From Kribbella soli (lineage in GTDB: Bacteria; Actinomycetota; Actinomycetes; Propionibacteriales; Kribbellaceae): 64,000 bases of DNA. The notes under the pieces are model-generated. The model was given only the letters and a program-made list of their open reading frames with translations, did not search any database and had not been told where the DNA came from. Positions 1 to 14,092 of the stretch are shown in pieces (position 1 is the first letter of the stretch; each line of letters starts with the position of its first letter). Location of the stretch: the NCBI RefSeq assembly GCF_004331345.1, contig NZ_SJJZ01000001.1, forward strand, positions 1 through 64,000. Reading direction: 5' to 3'. A program made the position numbers and the translations under genes.

Positions 1-132
1 GGGTGAAAAAGATGCCCAATGCCTGTGAACGGGGATACTTCAATTTCGGCATTGACTTTCGGCACGCTGTTGAGTTCTCAAGAATCGGACGCACACCGCA
101 GCTTGGCTTTGCAGCCAGGCTCCCGGGGCAAC
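1..132 (-). other. 5' leader of a 16S rRNA operon, partial
   Basis: On the minus strand this stretch contains TTGAGAACTCAACAGCGTGC (about 64-83), followed by AGTCAATGCC. These are the conserved processing and antitermination-type elements that precede 16S rRNA in actinobacteria, as I recall them from streptomycete and mycobacterial rrn leaders. The mature 16S gene must begin to the left of position 1, reading out of the window. A short stem (GGCT, loop, AGCC) lies near 110-120. No rRNA gene body is present, so only the leader is claimed. Confidence 0.75.
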
Positions 133-139
133 CTGCATT

Positions 140-168
140 ACTTTACCGGATCAGATCCACCGAGTCAA
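140..168 (-). promoter_or_regulatory. rRNA operon promoter (proximal)
   Basis: On the minus strand TTGACT (163-168) and TAAAGT (140-145) are separated by exactly 17 bases, a near-consensus vegetative sigma promoter. It lies about 60 bases ahead of the conserved rRNA leader element, so it should be the promoter closest to the 16S gene. Transcription would start near 133. Confidence 0.75.
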
Positions 169-304
169 GACCCAATTTTTCTGACCCTCCACCCGCGTCC
201 AGTCGACCGACCCGAGTCCGAGGACACGTTTCGGCTGCTCTAGCCTTGGGGGGTTCGGAGCGGCCGGCCGCTTTCGCGTCCCGCGCTTCGCTCCAACAAG
301 AAGA

Positions 305-334
305 ACATTACGTGGCCCGCAGGTGACCGGTCAA
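305..334 (-). promoter_or_regulatory. second, upstream rRNA operon promoter
   Basis: TTGACC (329-334) and TAATGT (305-310) on the minus strand are 18 bases apart. Tandem promoters are usual for actinobacterial rRNA operons, and this one lies in the gap after the tyrS stop codon. It is weaker by sequence than the one at 140-168. Confidence 0.5.
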
Positions 335-422
335 ATCGGCTCCCGGTGTGCTGAATCACAGGCTTGTAATTTGCCTTCGGCAACCCGGATGTGGGAGTGG
401 AGGCCACCCCACACCGGAGCCG

Positions 423-1715
423 TCAGCCCTGTGGCTGCGACGCCAGAACCCCTGCAAATGAACGCTTCCCACGGCGCAGCACCAGCACGCCACCCGGCAG
501 CAGGTCCTCCGCGGCCGGCACGTACTCCGCGTCCTTCACCTTCTCGTTGTTCAGGTACGCGCCGCCTTCGGCGACCGTCCGCCGTGCGGCCGACTTACTC
601 GCCACCAGGCCCGACTTCACCAGCAGGTCGCCGTACGTCGGCATCGGTTCGCCGGCGCCCAGCTCAAGGTGCGGTGCTTCGCGGAGTGCTGCCACGAGCG
701 TCGAGCCGTCGAGCGACCCCAGCTCCCCCTGGCCGAACAAGGCCTTCGAAGCCTCCTGCACCCGCCGAGTCTCCTCGGCCCCGTGGACCAAGGTCGTCAC
801 GTCCTCCGCGAGCACCCGTTGCGCTTCCCGAGCCTGTGGCCGTTCCGCAGTCGCCTGCTCGAGCGCGGCCATCTCCTCCGCCGTACGGAACGTGTAGAAC
901 CGCACGAGCTGCATCACGTCGCGGTCGTCGCTGTTGAACCAGAACTGGTAGAACGCGTACGGCGTCGTCAGCTCCCGGTCCAGCCACACCGTGCCGGACT
1001 CGGTCTTCCCGAACTTCGTCCCGTCGGCCTTGGTCACCAGTGGCGTCGCGAGTGCATGCGCCTTGCCGGTGTCGGCACGACGGATGAGCTCGACACCCGC
1101 CGTCAGGTTCCCCCATTGGTCGCTGCCACCGGTCTGCAACGTGCAGTTGTGCCGCCGGTACAGCTCGAGGAAGTCCAGCGACTGCAGCAGCACGTAGCTG
1201 AACTCCGTGTAGCTGATCCCCTGCTCCAGCCGCGCCTTCACCACTTCGCGGCCGAGCATCCGGTTGACCGGGAAGTGCTTCCCGATGTCCCGCAGGAAGT
1301 CGAGTGTGTTGAGGTCCTTCGTCCACTCGTAGTTGTTGACGATCCGGGCCGGGTTCGGCAGCGACTCGTCGAAGTCGACGAACTTCTCCACCTGGCCGCG
1401 GACCTTCTCGACCCACTCGTGGACGATGTCCTTCGGGTTCAGCACCCGCTCGGACGTCTCCTTGGGGTCGCCGATCAACCCGGTGGCGCCACCAACGAGC
1501 CCGATCGGGTTGTGGCCGGCCAGCTGGAGCCGCCGCAGCGTCAGCAGCTGCAGCAGGTTGCCCATGTGCAGGCTGGGCGCGGTGGGGTCGAAGCCGACAT
1601 ACGAGGTGATCGGTCCCGCCGCCATCGACGCCCGGAGGGCATCTGGATCGGTGGAGTGGGCGATCAGGCCACGGCTCTCCAGGTCGTCAAGCACCTGAGT
1701 GCGGCGTTCGGTCAC
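423..1715 (-). CDS. tyrS: tyrosine--tRNA ligase
   Basis: Charges tRNA-Tyr with tyrosine in the cytoplasm. The 430-residue length fits the bacterial TyrRS family. Visible motifs are the HIGH-type signature PSLHMGN near residue 50, the tyrosine-pocket stretch YTEFSYVLLQSLDF near 170, GGSDQWGN near 198, and the KMSKS-type loop KFGKTESG near 233. The C-terminus (AARRTVAEGGAYLNN) is the S4-like RNA-binding domain. The start is GTG with GAGGAGAG just upstream. It points toward the rRNA operon promoters and ends about 90 bases before them, a linkage I know from other actinobacteria. Confidence 0.97.
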   Translation of the reverse strand: MTERRTQVLDDLESRGLIAHSTDPDALRASMAAGPITSYVGFDPTAPSLHMGNLLQLLTLRRLQLAGHNPIGLVGGATGLIGDPKETSERVLNPKDIVHEWVEKVRGQVEKFVDFDESLPNPARIVNNYEWTKDLNTLDFLRDIGKHFPVNRMLGREVVKARLEQGISYTEFSYVLLQSLDFLELYRRHNCTLQTGGSDQWGNLTAGVELIRRADTGKAHALATPLVTKADGTKFGKTESGTVWLDRELTTPYAFYQFWFNSDDRDVMQLVRFYTFRTAEEMAALEQATAERPQAREAQRVLAEDVTTLVHGAEETRRVQEASKALFGQGELGSLDGSTLVAALREAPHLELGAGEPMPTYGDLLVKSGLVASKSAARRTVAEGGAYLNNEKVKDAEYVPAAEDLLPGGVLVLRRGKRSFAGVLASQPQG

Positions 1716-1748
1716 TAGTTCTCTCCTCGAGTACGTCGGTCAGTACTA

Positions 1749-1910
1749 GTGTCCCGTACGCGTTGGGGCTTGAGTGATAGCGGTGTCCAGGTGCGTGCAT
1801 CGGGGTGCTTGGTCAGTGGCCTCGATGCGGAGCATCGTGGGCGCTGGGCAAGTGCCGCGAGGTGCGTGCCTGGGCGCCGATAGCGCCAAGCTCCAACGCG
1901 TACGGGACAC
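1749..1910. repeat. 162-bp segment bounded by terminal inverted repeats
   Basis: GTGTCCCGTACGCGTTGG at 1749-1766 recurs as an exact reverse complement at 1893-1910. The match continues inward after one mismatch (GCTT), giving about 23 bases per end. The interior holds two direct copies of GGTGCGTGC and a small CGATGC/GCATCG hairpin, but no convincing gene. It fills most of the gap between the DUF2183 gene and tyrS. It may be a small non-autonomous mobile element (MITE-like) or a large hairpin. No clear target duplication is visible at its edges. Confidence 0.5.
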
Positions 1911-1940
1911 AAAATGTCCTGTCCGACGAGGTAGGGCGAC

Positions 1941-2978
1941 TCAGGTGGGTTCGGGACGCGTCAGCACCGAGCGGAGCTGTGGACGGAGCGCATGTCCGTC
2001 CGGCCCTTGCACCGTGACAGCGGTCGGCCGGTGTGGGTCGTGGGCGCCAGGGTCCGGGTTAGGGACCGGCAGACCGTGCGACAGGACCTGCTCGGCCGGG
2101 GTGAGCTGGCGGATGCCGATGGCGAGCACGTGGTCCGGATGCGTCTGCGCGAAGTCGCCGTACAGCTGGGGGTCGTGCTGGCCGTCGTCGCCGACAAGCA
2201 CCCACCGGACGTTGGGGAACTCCCGCGCGAGCCGGCGCAGGGCGGTCCGCTTGTGCTCCTGGCCGCTGCGGAACCAACCGGTGTTCGTCGGTCCCCAGTC
2301 CGTCATCAGCAACGGCCCCGGTGGGTACCCGTGCCGTGCGAGGAAGCGAGCCAGCGTCGGTGCGGTGTTCCACGCTCCTGTGGACAGGTAGAACATCGGA
2401 GCGCCCGGGTGGTCCGCCAGCAACTCCTCGTACAGACCGGCCATACCTGGTACGACGCGGCGCGCCTGCTCGTCGCGGACGAACGTGTTCCAGGCCGCGA
2501 TCAGCGGACGCGGCAGCATCGTCAGGATCACCGTGTCGTCGATGTCGCTGACCAGACCGAACGTGGCCTCCGGATCCGGGACGAAGATCCGCGCCCGCGC
2601 CTGCCGGTCGCCGTGGACGCCCAGGACGATCTCGTGCCAGCCCGGCGGCAGCACCACCGGCACGTTCAGGTCGATGAACCCGCCGCGATCGGTGACGGTC
2701 TCGAACGTCTGCCCGCTGACGGTCACCGTCACCGGCACCTTGGTCGCCGGCGCGGTCACGAACACGCGCCAGCCGCGCATCACCTGGTCCTCGTCGTACC
2801 GCGGCTGGTTGCGCGGGTCGCGTCCAAGCACCACGCGGGCCAGCACCCGGACGAACTCGGTGTTGCCGTAACCGACCTGCGGGATGATCCGCTCCTGCCA
2901 GCCACGACGCCGAAGTACCGCCTGCACCCCGAGGTTGAACCAGTCCTCGAGACGGGACGAGTAGTGCGGACGGGCCAT
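1941..2978 (-). CDS. DUF2183 (App1-type) phosphatase-like protein
   Basis: A 345-residue protein with a HAD-type catalytic motif SDIDDTVILT near residue 150, then YLSTGAWN and LVGDDGQHDPQLY further on, which match the DUF2183 catalytic domain named after yeast App1 phosphatidate phosphatase. Residues about 55-125 form a beta-rich region ending in GWHEIVLGVHG before the catalytic part. There is no signal peptide, so it is probably cytoplasmic. The bacterial substrate is not known, and the App1 link is family-level only. The C-terminus is proline-rich and low complexity. It is the upstream neighbour of tyrS, separated by the inverted-repeat segment. Confidence 0.85.
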   Translation of the reverse strand: MARPHYSSRLEDWFNLGVQAVLRRRGWQERIIPQVGYGNTEFVRVLARVVLGRDPRNQPRYDEDQVMRGWRVFVTAPATKVPVTVTVSGQTFETVTDRGGFIDLNVPVVLPPGWHEIVLGVHGDRQARARIFVPDPEATFGLVSDIDDTVILTMLPRPLIAAWNTFVRDEQARRVVPGMAGLYEELLADHPGAPMFYLSTGAWNTAPTLARFLARHGYPPGPLLMTDWGPTNTGWFRSGQEHKRTALRRLAREFPNVRWVLVGDDGQHDPQLYGDFAQTHPDHVLAIGIRQLTPAEQVLSHGLPVPNPDPGAHDPHRPTAVTVQGPDGHALRPQLRSVLTRPEPT

Positions 2979-3087
2979 ACCAGAAACCTACCCGCCGCAC
3001 GGGCCGCTAGTCGCCCTGCCTCGCGGTCCGCGGACACGTTTGCCGCGTCCTTCACGAACTGTCGGCGCTCTCCCCTACCGTCTCCCC

Positions 3088-4035
3088 ATGACCGCTATCG
3101 GAATGTGCTTCCCGCGTACCTACCCGGCCGCGCTCGTCACGGACGTGGCCCGGCGGCTCGACCGTGGTGGCGCGGACGAGCTGTGGATCATCGAGGACTG
3201 CTTCTACACCGCCGGCCCGTCGCTGGTGTCGGCCGCGCTGACGTCGACCGAGCGGCTGACCGTCGGTCTCGGGATCGTGCCGGCGGTCGCCCGCACGGCC
3301 GCGGTGACCGCGATGGAGTTCGCGACGCTGGAGGCGCTCGGGCCGGGGCGGTTCCTGCCCGGCATCGGTCATGGCGTGCAGTCGTGGATGGGCCAGATGG
3401 GGGTTCGGCCGAAGTCACCGCTGACGGCGCTCGAGGAAGTGACCACCAGCGTCACCCGGCTGCTCGGCGGCGAAGAGGTCAGCTTCGAGGGCAAGACGGT
3501 CGTCCTCGACAAGGTGAAGCTGGACGCGCCGCCGGCGGAGGTGCCGCCGATCCTGCTGGGTGTCCAGGGCCCGAAGTCGATGGCGCTCGCCGGCCGGGTC
3601 GCGGGCGGTGTCGTGCTGGCCGAGCCGGCGACCGCGCCGTACGTGCGTCAGTCGGTGGAGTACGCCGGATCGCCCGAGGGGTTCGTGGTCGCGGTGTTCG
3701 CGGCGATGTGCGTGCGCGCGGACCGCAAGTCGGCGTACGAGTGGACCGCGCCGTGGCTCGGGTGGCGGATCGGTGAGCGGCCGCCGCAGCTGACCGCGTT
3801 GCCGTTCTTCGACGAGATGACGAAGCTGTACGACGAATCGGGCGAGGCGGGCCTGGTGGGGATGCCGAGCGACTGGTGGACCGCGATCGGGGCGGTCGGG
3901 ACGCTCGACGACGCGGCCGCGCATCTGGAGACGCTGGAGGCGGCCGGGGTGCAGCACGTCGGTCTGTTCCCGGATCCGGAGGTGGAGCACGGGCTGCCGC
4001 AGCTGGATTACGTGCTCGAGCTGGCGAACCGCTAG
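3088..4035 (+). CDS. LLM-class flavin/F420-dependent oxidoreductase
   Basis: 315 residues with the luciferase-like monooxygenase fold pattern: the N-terminal strand [20 protein letters not shown] near 65, the [19 protein letters not shown] segment near 95, and a C-terminal [10 protein letters not shown]. Such proteins in actinobacteria usually use F420 or FMN. The substrate cannot be read from sequence. An in-frame start exists 48 bases upstream, but the ATG at 3088 gives the usual family N-terminus. There is no clear ribosome binding site, so translation may be leaderless. The end overlaps the convergent glycosylase gene by four bases. Confidence 0.85.
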   Translation: MTAIGMCFPRTYPAALVTDVARRLDRGGADELWIIEDCFYTAGPSLVSAALTSTERLTVGLGIVPAVARTAAVTAMEFATLEALGPGRFLPGIGHGVQSWMGQMGVRPKSPLTALEEVTTSVTRLLGGEEVSFEGKTVVLDKVKLDAPPAEVPPILLGVQGPKSMALAGRVAGGVVLAEPATAPYVRQSVEYAGSPEGFVVAVFAAMCVRADRKSAYEWTAPWLGWRIGERPPQLTALPFFDEMTKLYDESGEAGLVGMPSDWWTAIGAVGTLDDAAAHLETLEAAGVQHVGLFPDPEVEHGLPQLDYVLELANR

Positions 4036-4643
4036 GCGCGCTTTTTCGGGACGTGCGGGCGGTACGGCGAGACGGTCGGGTCGTCCGGGATCCAGAAGCG
4101 CCATGGGCGGTCGGCTGCCTCGCGCAGGCCGACGCGTGGTCCGGTAGCTGGTTCGCCGTCGAAGCCGGGGCCGTCGAGCAGCTCGATGGGTGAGTTCTTC
4201 GCCAGCAGGTCGGTGCCGTTGCCTTCACGTTCGATGCCGAGGGCAACACACAACCGCGCCGGACCGCGCGCAAGATCGCGATCGGATTTCTTCGAGGCCG
4301 GTTGGTTGCGGCGGAGGCGGGCCAGTTCGATGCCTTCGATCACCTCGCCGGCCCGGAGGAGGACAGCGGACGGCTGTCCCTTCGGGCCGGCGACGACGTT
4401 CATGCAGAAGTGCATGCCGTAGGTAAAGTACACGTACAGGAATCCGGCCGGTCCGAACATCACCGCGTTGCGGGCGGTCTGACCTCGGTACGCGTGCGAT
4501 CCCGGATCGGTCGGCCCGTCGTACGCCTCGACCTCGGTCAGCCGAACCGCGACTGACCCCTCGGAAGTGGTGCTGCGCAGCACCATCCCCAACAGCCTGG
4601 GCGCCACCTCCAGCACAGGACCAGCCAGCAGAGAACGGCGCAT
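4032..4643 (-). CDS. 3-methyladenine DNA glycosylase (AAG/MPG family)
   Basis: Excises alkylated purines, starting base-excision repair. The 203-residue protein starts in the family-typical way ([13 protein letters not shown]) and shows the catalytic stretch [25 protein letters not shown], where the Glu of EVEAY is the general base. It also has [22 protein letters not shown] and [14 protein letters not shown]. The ATG at 4643 is preferred over an upstream GTG that would overlap argH. It follows argH by 10 bases and may be co-transcribed with the arginine operon. Confidence 0.9.
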   Translation of the reverse strand: MRRSLLAGPVLEVAPRLLGMVLRSTTSEGSVAVRLTEVEAYDGPTDPGSHAYRGQTARNAVMFGPAGFLYVYFTYGMHFCMNVVAGPKGQPSAVLLRAGEVIEGIELARLRRNQPASKKSDRDLARGPARLCVALGIEREGNGTDLLAKNSPIELLDGPGFDGEPATGPRVGLREAADRPWRFWIPDDPTVSPYRPHVPKKRA

Positions 4644-4653
4644 GCGCAGCACT

Positions 4654-8728
<4,075 letters not shown>

Positions 8729-8732
<4 letters not shown>

Positions 8733-9606
8733 GACGGGATCACCTGGGTTCCACTTCCGGCGTCGGTGAAGATTTCCAGCAGCAGCGAGTGCGGCACACG
8801 GCCGTCGATGACGGTGGCTCGGGAGACACCGGACTCGACCGCGCGCAGGCAGGCTTCCATCTTCGGCACCATGCCGGACGCCAGCGACGGCAGCAACTCC
8901 GCGAGCTCGTCGGTGTCGATCTGGGTGATGATCTCGTCGCTGTCCGGCCAGTTCCGGTACAGCCCGGCGACGTCGGTCAGTACGACGAGCTTCTCCGCAC
9001 CGAGCGCCGAAGCCAGCGCCGCGGCCGCGGTGTCCGCGTTCACGTTGTGCGCCTGACCGTCCTCGTCCGGCGCGATCGTCGACACCACCGGGATCCGGCC
9101 GGCGTCGATCAGGTCGACCACCGCCTCGGGCCGCACCTCGACAACATCGCCGACCAGCCCGATGTCGACCTGCTCGCCGTCGACCAGCGCCGTACGGCGT
9201 TCCGCGGTGAACAGGCCGGCGTCCTCACCGGACATCCCGACCGCGAACGGGCCGTGTGCGTTCAGCAGCCCGACCAGCTCCCGGCCGACCTTGCCGACGA
9301 GCACCATGCCGACGACGTCCATCGCCTCGGGCGTGGTGACCCGGAGCCCGCCGCGGAACTCGCTGTCGATGCCGAGCCGGCCGAGCATGTCGCTGATCTG
9401 CGGCCCGCCGCCGTGCACGACGACGACGCGCACCCCGGCGTACCGGAGAAAGACGATGTCCTCAGCAAACGCTCTCTTGAGTTTCTCGTCGACCATCGCG
9501 TTCCCGCCGTACTTCACCACGACGGTCTTCCCGTGAAACTGCTTCAGCCACGGCAGGGCCTCGGTCAGTACGGCGGCCTTCTCGACCGCGTCCGCGTGCG
9601 TCGTGG

Positions 9607-9610
<4 letters not shown>
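8729..9610 (-). CDS. argB: acetylglutamate kinase
   Basis: Phosphorylates N-acetylglutamate, usually the arginine-inhibited step. The 293-residue protein has [10 protein letters not shown] near 28, [11 protein letters not shown] near 62, [12 protein letters not shown] near 178 and [17 protein letters not shown] near the end. The ATG at 9610 overlaps the argJ stop (ATGA). A much longer reading frame continues upstream through argJ in another frame and is discarded. An N-terminal helix ([18 protein letters not shown]) precedes the kinase fold and is the type linked to arginine-sensitive hexamers. Confidence 0.95.
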
Positions 9611-11966
<2,356 letters not shown>

Positions 11967-11991
11967 AGGTTGGCGGGTGTGAGCGGGGTCA

Positions 11992-12018
11992 TGTCACAGG
12001 GCGGCGGTGGGGCGTGTC
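11992..12018 (+). promoter_or_regulatory. probable ECF41-dependent promoter
   Basis: TGTCACA (11992-11998), 16 bases, then TGTC (12015-12018). The ECF41 consensus as I remember it is TGTCACA, 16 bases, CGTC, so the -35 is exact and the -10 matches three of four bases. It stands about 30 bases ahead of the gene that ECF41 factors usually control, which here is co-transcribed with the ECF41 gene. Confidence 0.65.
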
Positions 12019-12049
12019 CTCGGGGTGACTACGGACTTCGGAGGGTGAG

Positions 12050-12604
12050 ATGGCGCGGGTTGGGATGGTGCATCGGCGGTCGTTGGTGGTGCGGTTGGTG
12101 GAGTGGGGTAGCCGGCGGAAGTTCCGGAAGGTGCCGGACCCGGTGAAGGTGGCGTTGCACAACCGGCGGGTATTGCTGTCGACGACGCTGATGGAAGCCA
12201 CTGCGGAGCGGTGGAAGGCGCTGGATCCGGAGCTGAAGGCGCTGAGTGTGATGGTCGCGTCGGCGCGGATCGGGTGCAGCTGGTGCATGGACTTCGGGTA
12301 CTGGGAGTTCCATCACAAGGGTGTCGATCCGGTGAAGCTGCGCGATGTGCCAAGGTGGCGGCACAGCGGCGTCTACACGGATCTGGAGCGAGCGGTGATG
12401 GACTACACCGAAGCGATGACAGCCACTCCGCCGGAGGTCACCGACGAGCAGGTCGAGCGGCTGCGGCAGGACCTCAGCGAGGAGCAGCTGGTCGAGCTGA
12501 CCGCGATCGCGGCGCTGGAGAACTACCGCTCGCGGATCAACGCCGCCCTCGGACTCACCAGCCAGGGCTACAAGGAGTTCTGCGAACTGAGGCCGGTCCA
12601 GTGA
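12050..12604 (+). CDS. carboxymuconolactone decarboxylase (AhpD-like) family protein
   Basis: 184 residues with the CMD/AhpD fold. The redox-type motif CSWC occurs near residue 77 in ARIGCSWCMDFGYWEF, but the histidine found four residues after the second cysteine in true AhpD is not there, so peroxidase partnering is uncertain. GGAGGGTGAG precedes the ATG. The stop overlaps the GTG start of the ECF41 sigma gene (GTGA), so the two are translationally coupled. CMD genes are the typical conserved partner and target of ECF41 factors. Confidence 0.85.
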   Translation: MARVGMVHRRSLVVRLVEWGSRRKFRKVPDPVKVALHNRRVLLSTTLMEATAERWKALDPELKALSVMVASARIGCSWCMDFGYWEFHHKGVDPVKLRDVPRWRHSGVYTDLERAVMDYTEAMTATPPEVTDEQVERLRQDLSEEQLVELTAIAALENYRSRINAALGLTSQGYKEFCELRPVQ

Positions 12605-13461
12605 CCGACGAGCAACTGGCGCGCGAGTTCGCCGAGCACCGGTCCGTCCTGGTCGGGGCGGCGTACCGGGTCGTCGGCAGTGTGAGCGATGCCGAGGACG
12701 TGGTCCAGGAGGCGTGGTTGCGCTGGTCCGCTATCGATCACGACGACATCCGCGACCCGCGGGCGTACCTGATCCGCATCACCACGCGACTGGCGCTGAA
12801 CCGGTTGCGCGAGCAGAAGTCGCGGCGGGAGCAGTACGTCGGCCCATGGCTGCCGGAGCCGCTGGCGACCGACGACGACCCGGCGGCCGCGGTCGAGCTC
12901 GCGGACTCGGTCAGCATGGCGATGCTCGTCGTACTCGAGACCCTCTCGCCGCTCGAACGCGCCACGTTCGTGCTCCGCGAGGTCTTCGATCTGCCGTACG
13001 ACGAGATCGCGGACACGCTCGGCCGGTCCGAGGCCGCCGTACGGCAGCTCGCGCATCGGGCCCGCGGACATGTGCACGCGCGGCAGCCGCGGCATCACGT
13101 CGACAAGGCGCGCCACGACGAGCTGACGATGCGGTTCATGCAGGCGGCCGGGTCGGGCGACTTCGAGCAGGTGGTCGCGCTGCTCGCACCGGACGCCGTA
13201 CTGATCAGCGACGGCGGCGGGAAGAAGAAGGCCGCGCTCCGGCCGATCCACGGCGCGGAGAAGATCGCCCGCTGGCTGTTCGCGGTGATCGCGGAGAACC
13301 CGGACTTCGAGATCCGGATGGGGACGCTGAACGGCGAGATCGCCTATATCGCGTACGACGGCGACGAGCCGGACACCGTCGCGTTCCTCAAGACCGACGA
13401 CGGCCTGATCAGCGAGCTGTACCTGATTCGGAACCCGGACAAGCTGGAGCATGTCCAGTGA
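12601..13461 (+). CDS. ECF41-type RNA polymerase sigma factor with SnoaL-like C-terminus
   Basis: 286 residues. Region 2 (VLVGAAYRVVGSVSDAEDVVQEAWLRW) and region 4 (LSPLERATFVLREVFDLPYDEIADTLG) are followed by a C-terminal domain of about 120 residues resembling SnoaL_2. All three ECF41 hallmark motifs are present: WLPEP in the linker, DGGGK near residue 203, and NPDKL near the end. In this family the C-terminal domain replaces a separate anti-sigma factor and modulates activity in cis. It starts at GTG, overlapping the CMD gene by four bases. It is likely to drive its own operon from the promoter at 11992-12018. Confidence 0.93.
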   Translation: MTDEQLAREFAEHRSVLVGAAYRVVGSVSDAEDVVQEAWLRWSAIDHDDIRDPRAYLIRITTRLALNRLREQKSRREQYVGPWLPEPLATDDDPAAAVELADSVSMAMLVVLETLSPLERATFVLREVFDLPYDEIADTLGRSEAAVRQLAHRARGHVHARQPRHHVDKARHDELTMRFMQAAGSGDFEQVVALLAPDAVLISDGGGKKKAALRPIHGAEKIARWLFAVIAENPDFEIRMGTLNGEIAYIAYDGDEPDTVAFLKTDDGLISELYLIRNPDKLEHVQ

Positions 13462-13473
13462 GCCGACCGTAGA

Positions 13474-13494
13474 CTATCTGCAACTCAGTCGCAG
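13474..13494. repeat. short dyad ATCTGC / GCAGAT
   Basis: A six-base inverted repeat spaced by nine bases, between the ECF41 stop and the GNAT start and close to the latter's ribosome binding site (GGAGG). It could be a small operator or a hairpin affecting GNAT translation. The evidence is only the symmetry. Confidence 0.3.
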
Positions 13495-13505
13495 ATGGAG
13501 GTGCG

Positions 13506-14024
13506 GTGAAATACCTGGTGACGGAACCTGAGGAAGCGCTCGGTCCGGGGTTGCGGGCGGATCTGCTGGACACCTGGGTCGCAGCCACGAACGCAGGCGG
13601 CGCGGTCGGGTACACCGCGCCGGCGCCGGTCGAGCAGATCGCGGAGAACCTTGACGGCGCCCTCGGCCGGGTCGCGGCCGGAATGGATCTGCTCGGCGTG
13701 CTTCACAACGGTGAGCGGTACGTCGGGATGGGCATGCTGGTGAACCGCGGCAGCGCGCTGCAGGCGCACTGGCGGACGGTGCTACGGGTGATGGTCCACC
13801 CGGAGAGCCAGGGCACCGGCGCCGGCCGGATCCTGATGGAAGGTCTGCGCGGGTCCGCCGTCGACCTGGGCCTCGAGCAACTGCAGCTCACCATCCGCAG
13901 CGGCCTCGGCCTGGAGAAGTTCTACGGCCCCCTCGGCTACCGCGTAGTCGGCACCCACCCCCGCGCAATCCGCGTGTCCCCGACCGACTACCGCGACGAA
14001 ATCACGCTGGTCTTGGATCTCTGA
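13506..14024 (+). CDS. GNAT-family N-acetyltransferase
   Basis: 172 residues with the GNAT acetyl-CoA site: VLRVMVHPESQGTGAGRILMEGL near residues 96-118 contains the Q/R-x-x-G-x-G/A motif (QGTGAG). The later LGLEKFYGPLGYRVVG is the usual motif B end. The substrate is unknown. It starts at GTG with ATGGAGG upstream, 44 bases after the sigma gene. The TGA stop is the outermost part of palindrome copy 2. Confidence 0.85.
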   Translation: MKYLVTEPEEALGPGLRADLLDTWVAATNAGGAVGYTAPAPVEQIAENLDGALGRVAAGMDLLGVLHNGERYVGMGMLVNRGSALQAHWRTVLRVMVHPESQGTGAGRILMEGLRGSAVDLGLEQLQLTIRSGLGLEKFYGPLGYRVVGTHPRAIRVSPTDYRDEITLVLDL

Positions 14025-14092
14025 TCATCTTTGGGCCCCCACCAACCATTTTCGAGCAGCGGAAATGGTTGGTGGGGGCCCAAAGATGATCA
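14022..14092. terminator. palindrome family copy 2, bidirectional terminator carrying both stop codons
   Basis: A perfect 30-base inverted repeat (14022-14051 and 14063-14092) with an 11-base loop. The outermost TGATCA of each arm supplies TGA to both convergent genes: GNAT stops at 14022-14024 and the adhesin at 14092-14090. The inner core is CCACCAACCATTT. The strength of the stem and the convergent setting make a terminator role very likely, although no U-run follows. Confidence 0.8.

Noticed and set aside
669..1718. A 349-codon plus-strand frame opposite tyrS
   Set aside because: The minus-strand frame has full TyrRS motifs. The opposite frame is Arg/Val-rich with no motif and is explained by codon bias.
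1715..1912. A 65-codon minus-strand frame across the inverted-repeat segment
   Set aside because: No ribosome binding site, the composition is that of non-coding DNA, and it is bounded by the two repeat arms. It is more likely part of a repeat element than a gene.
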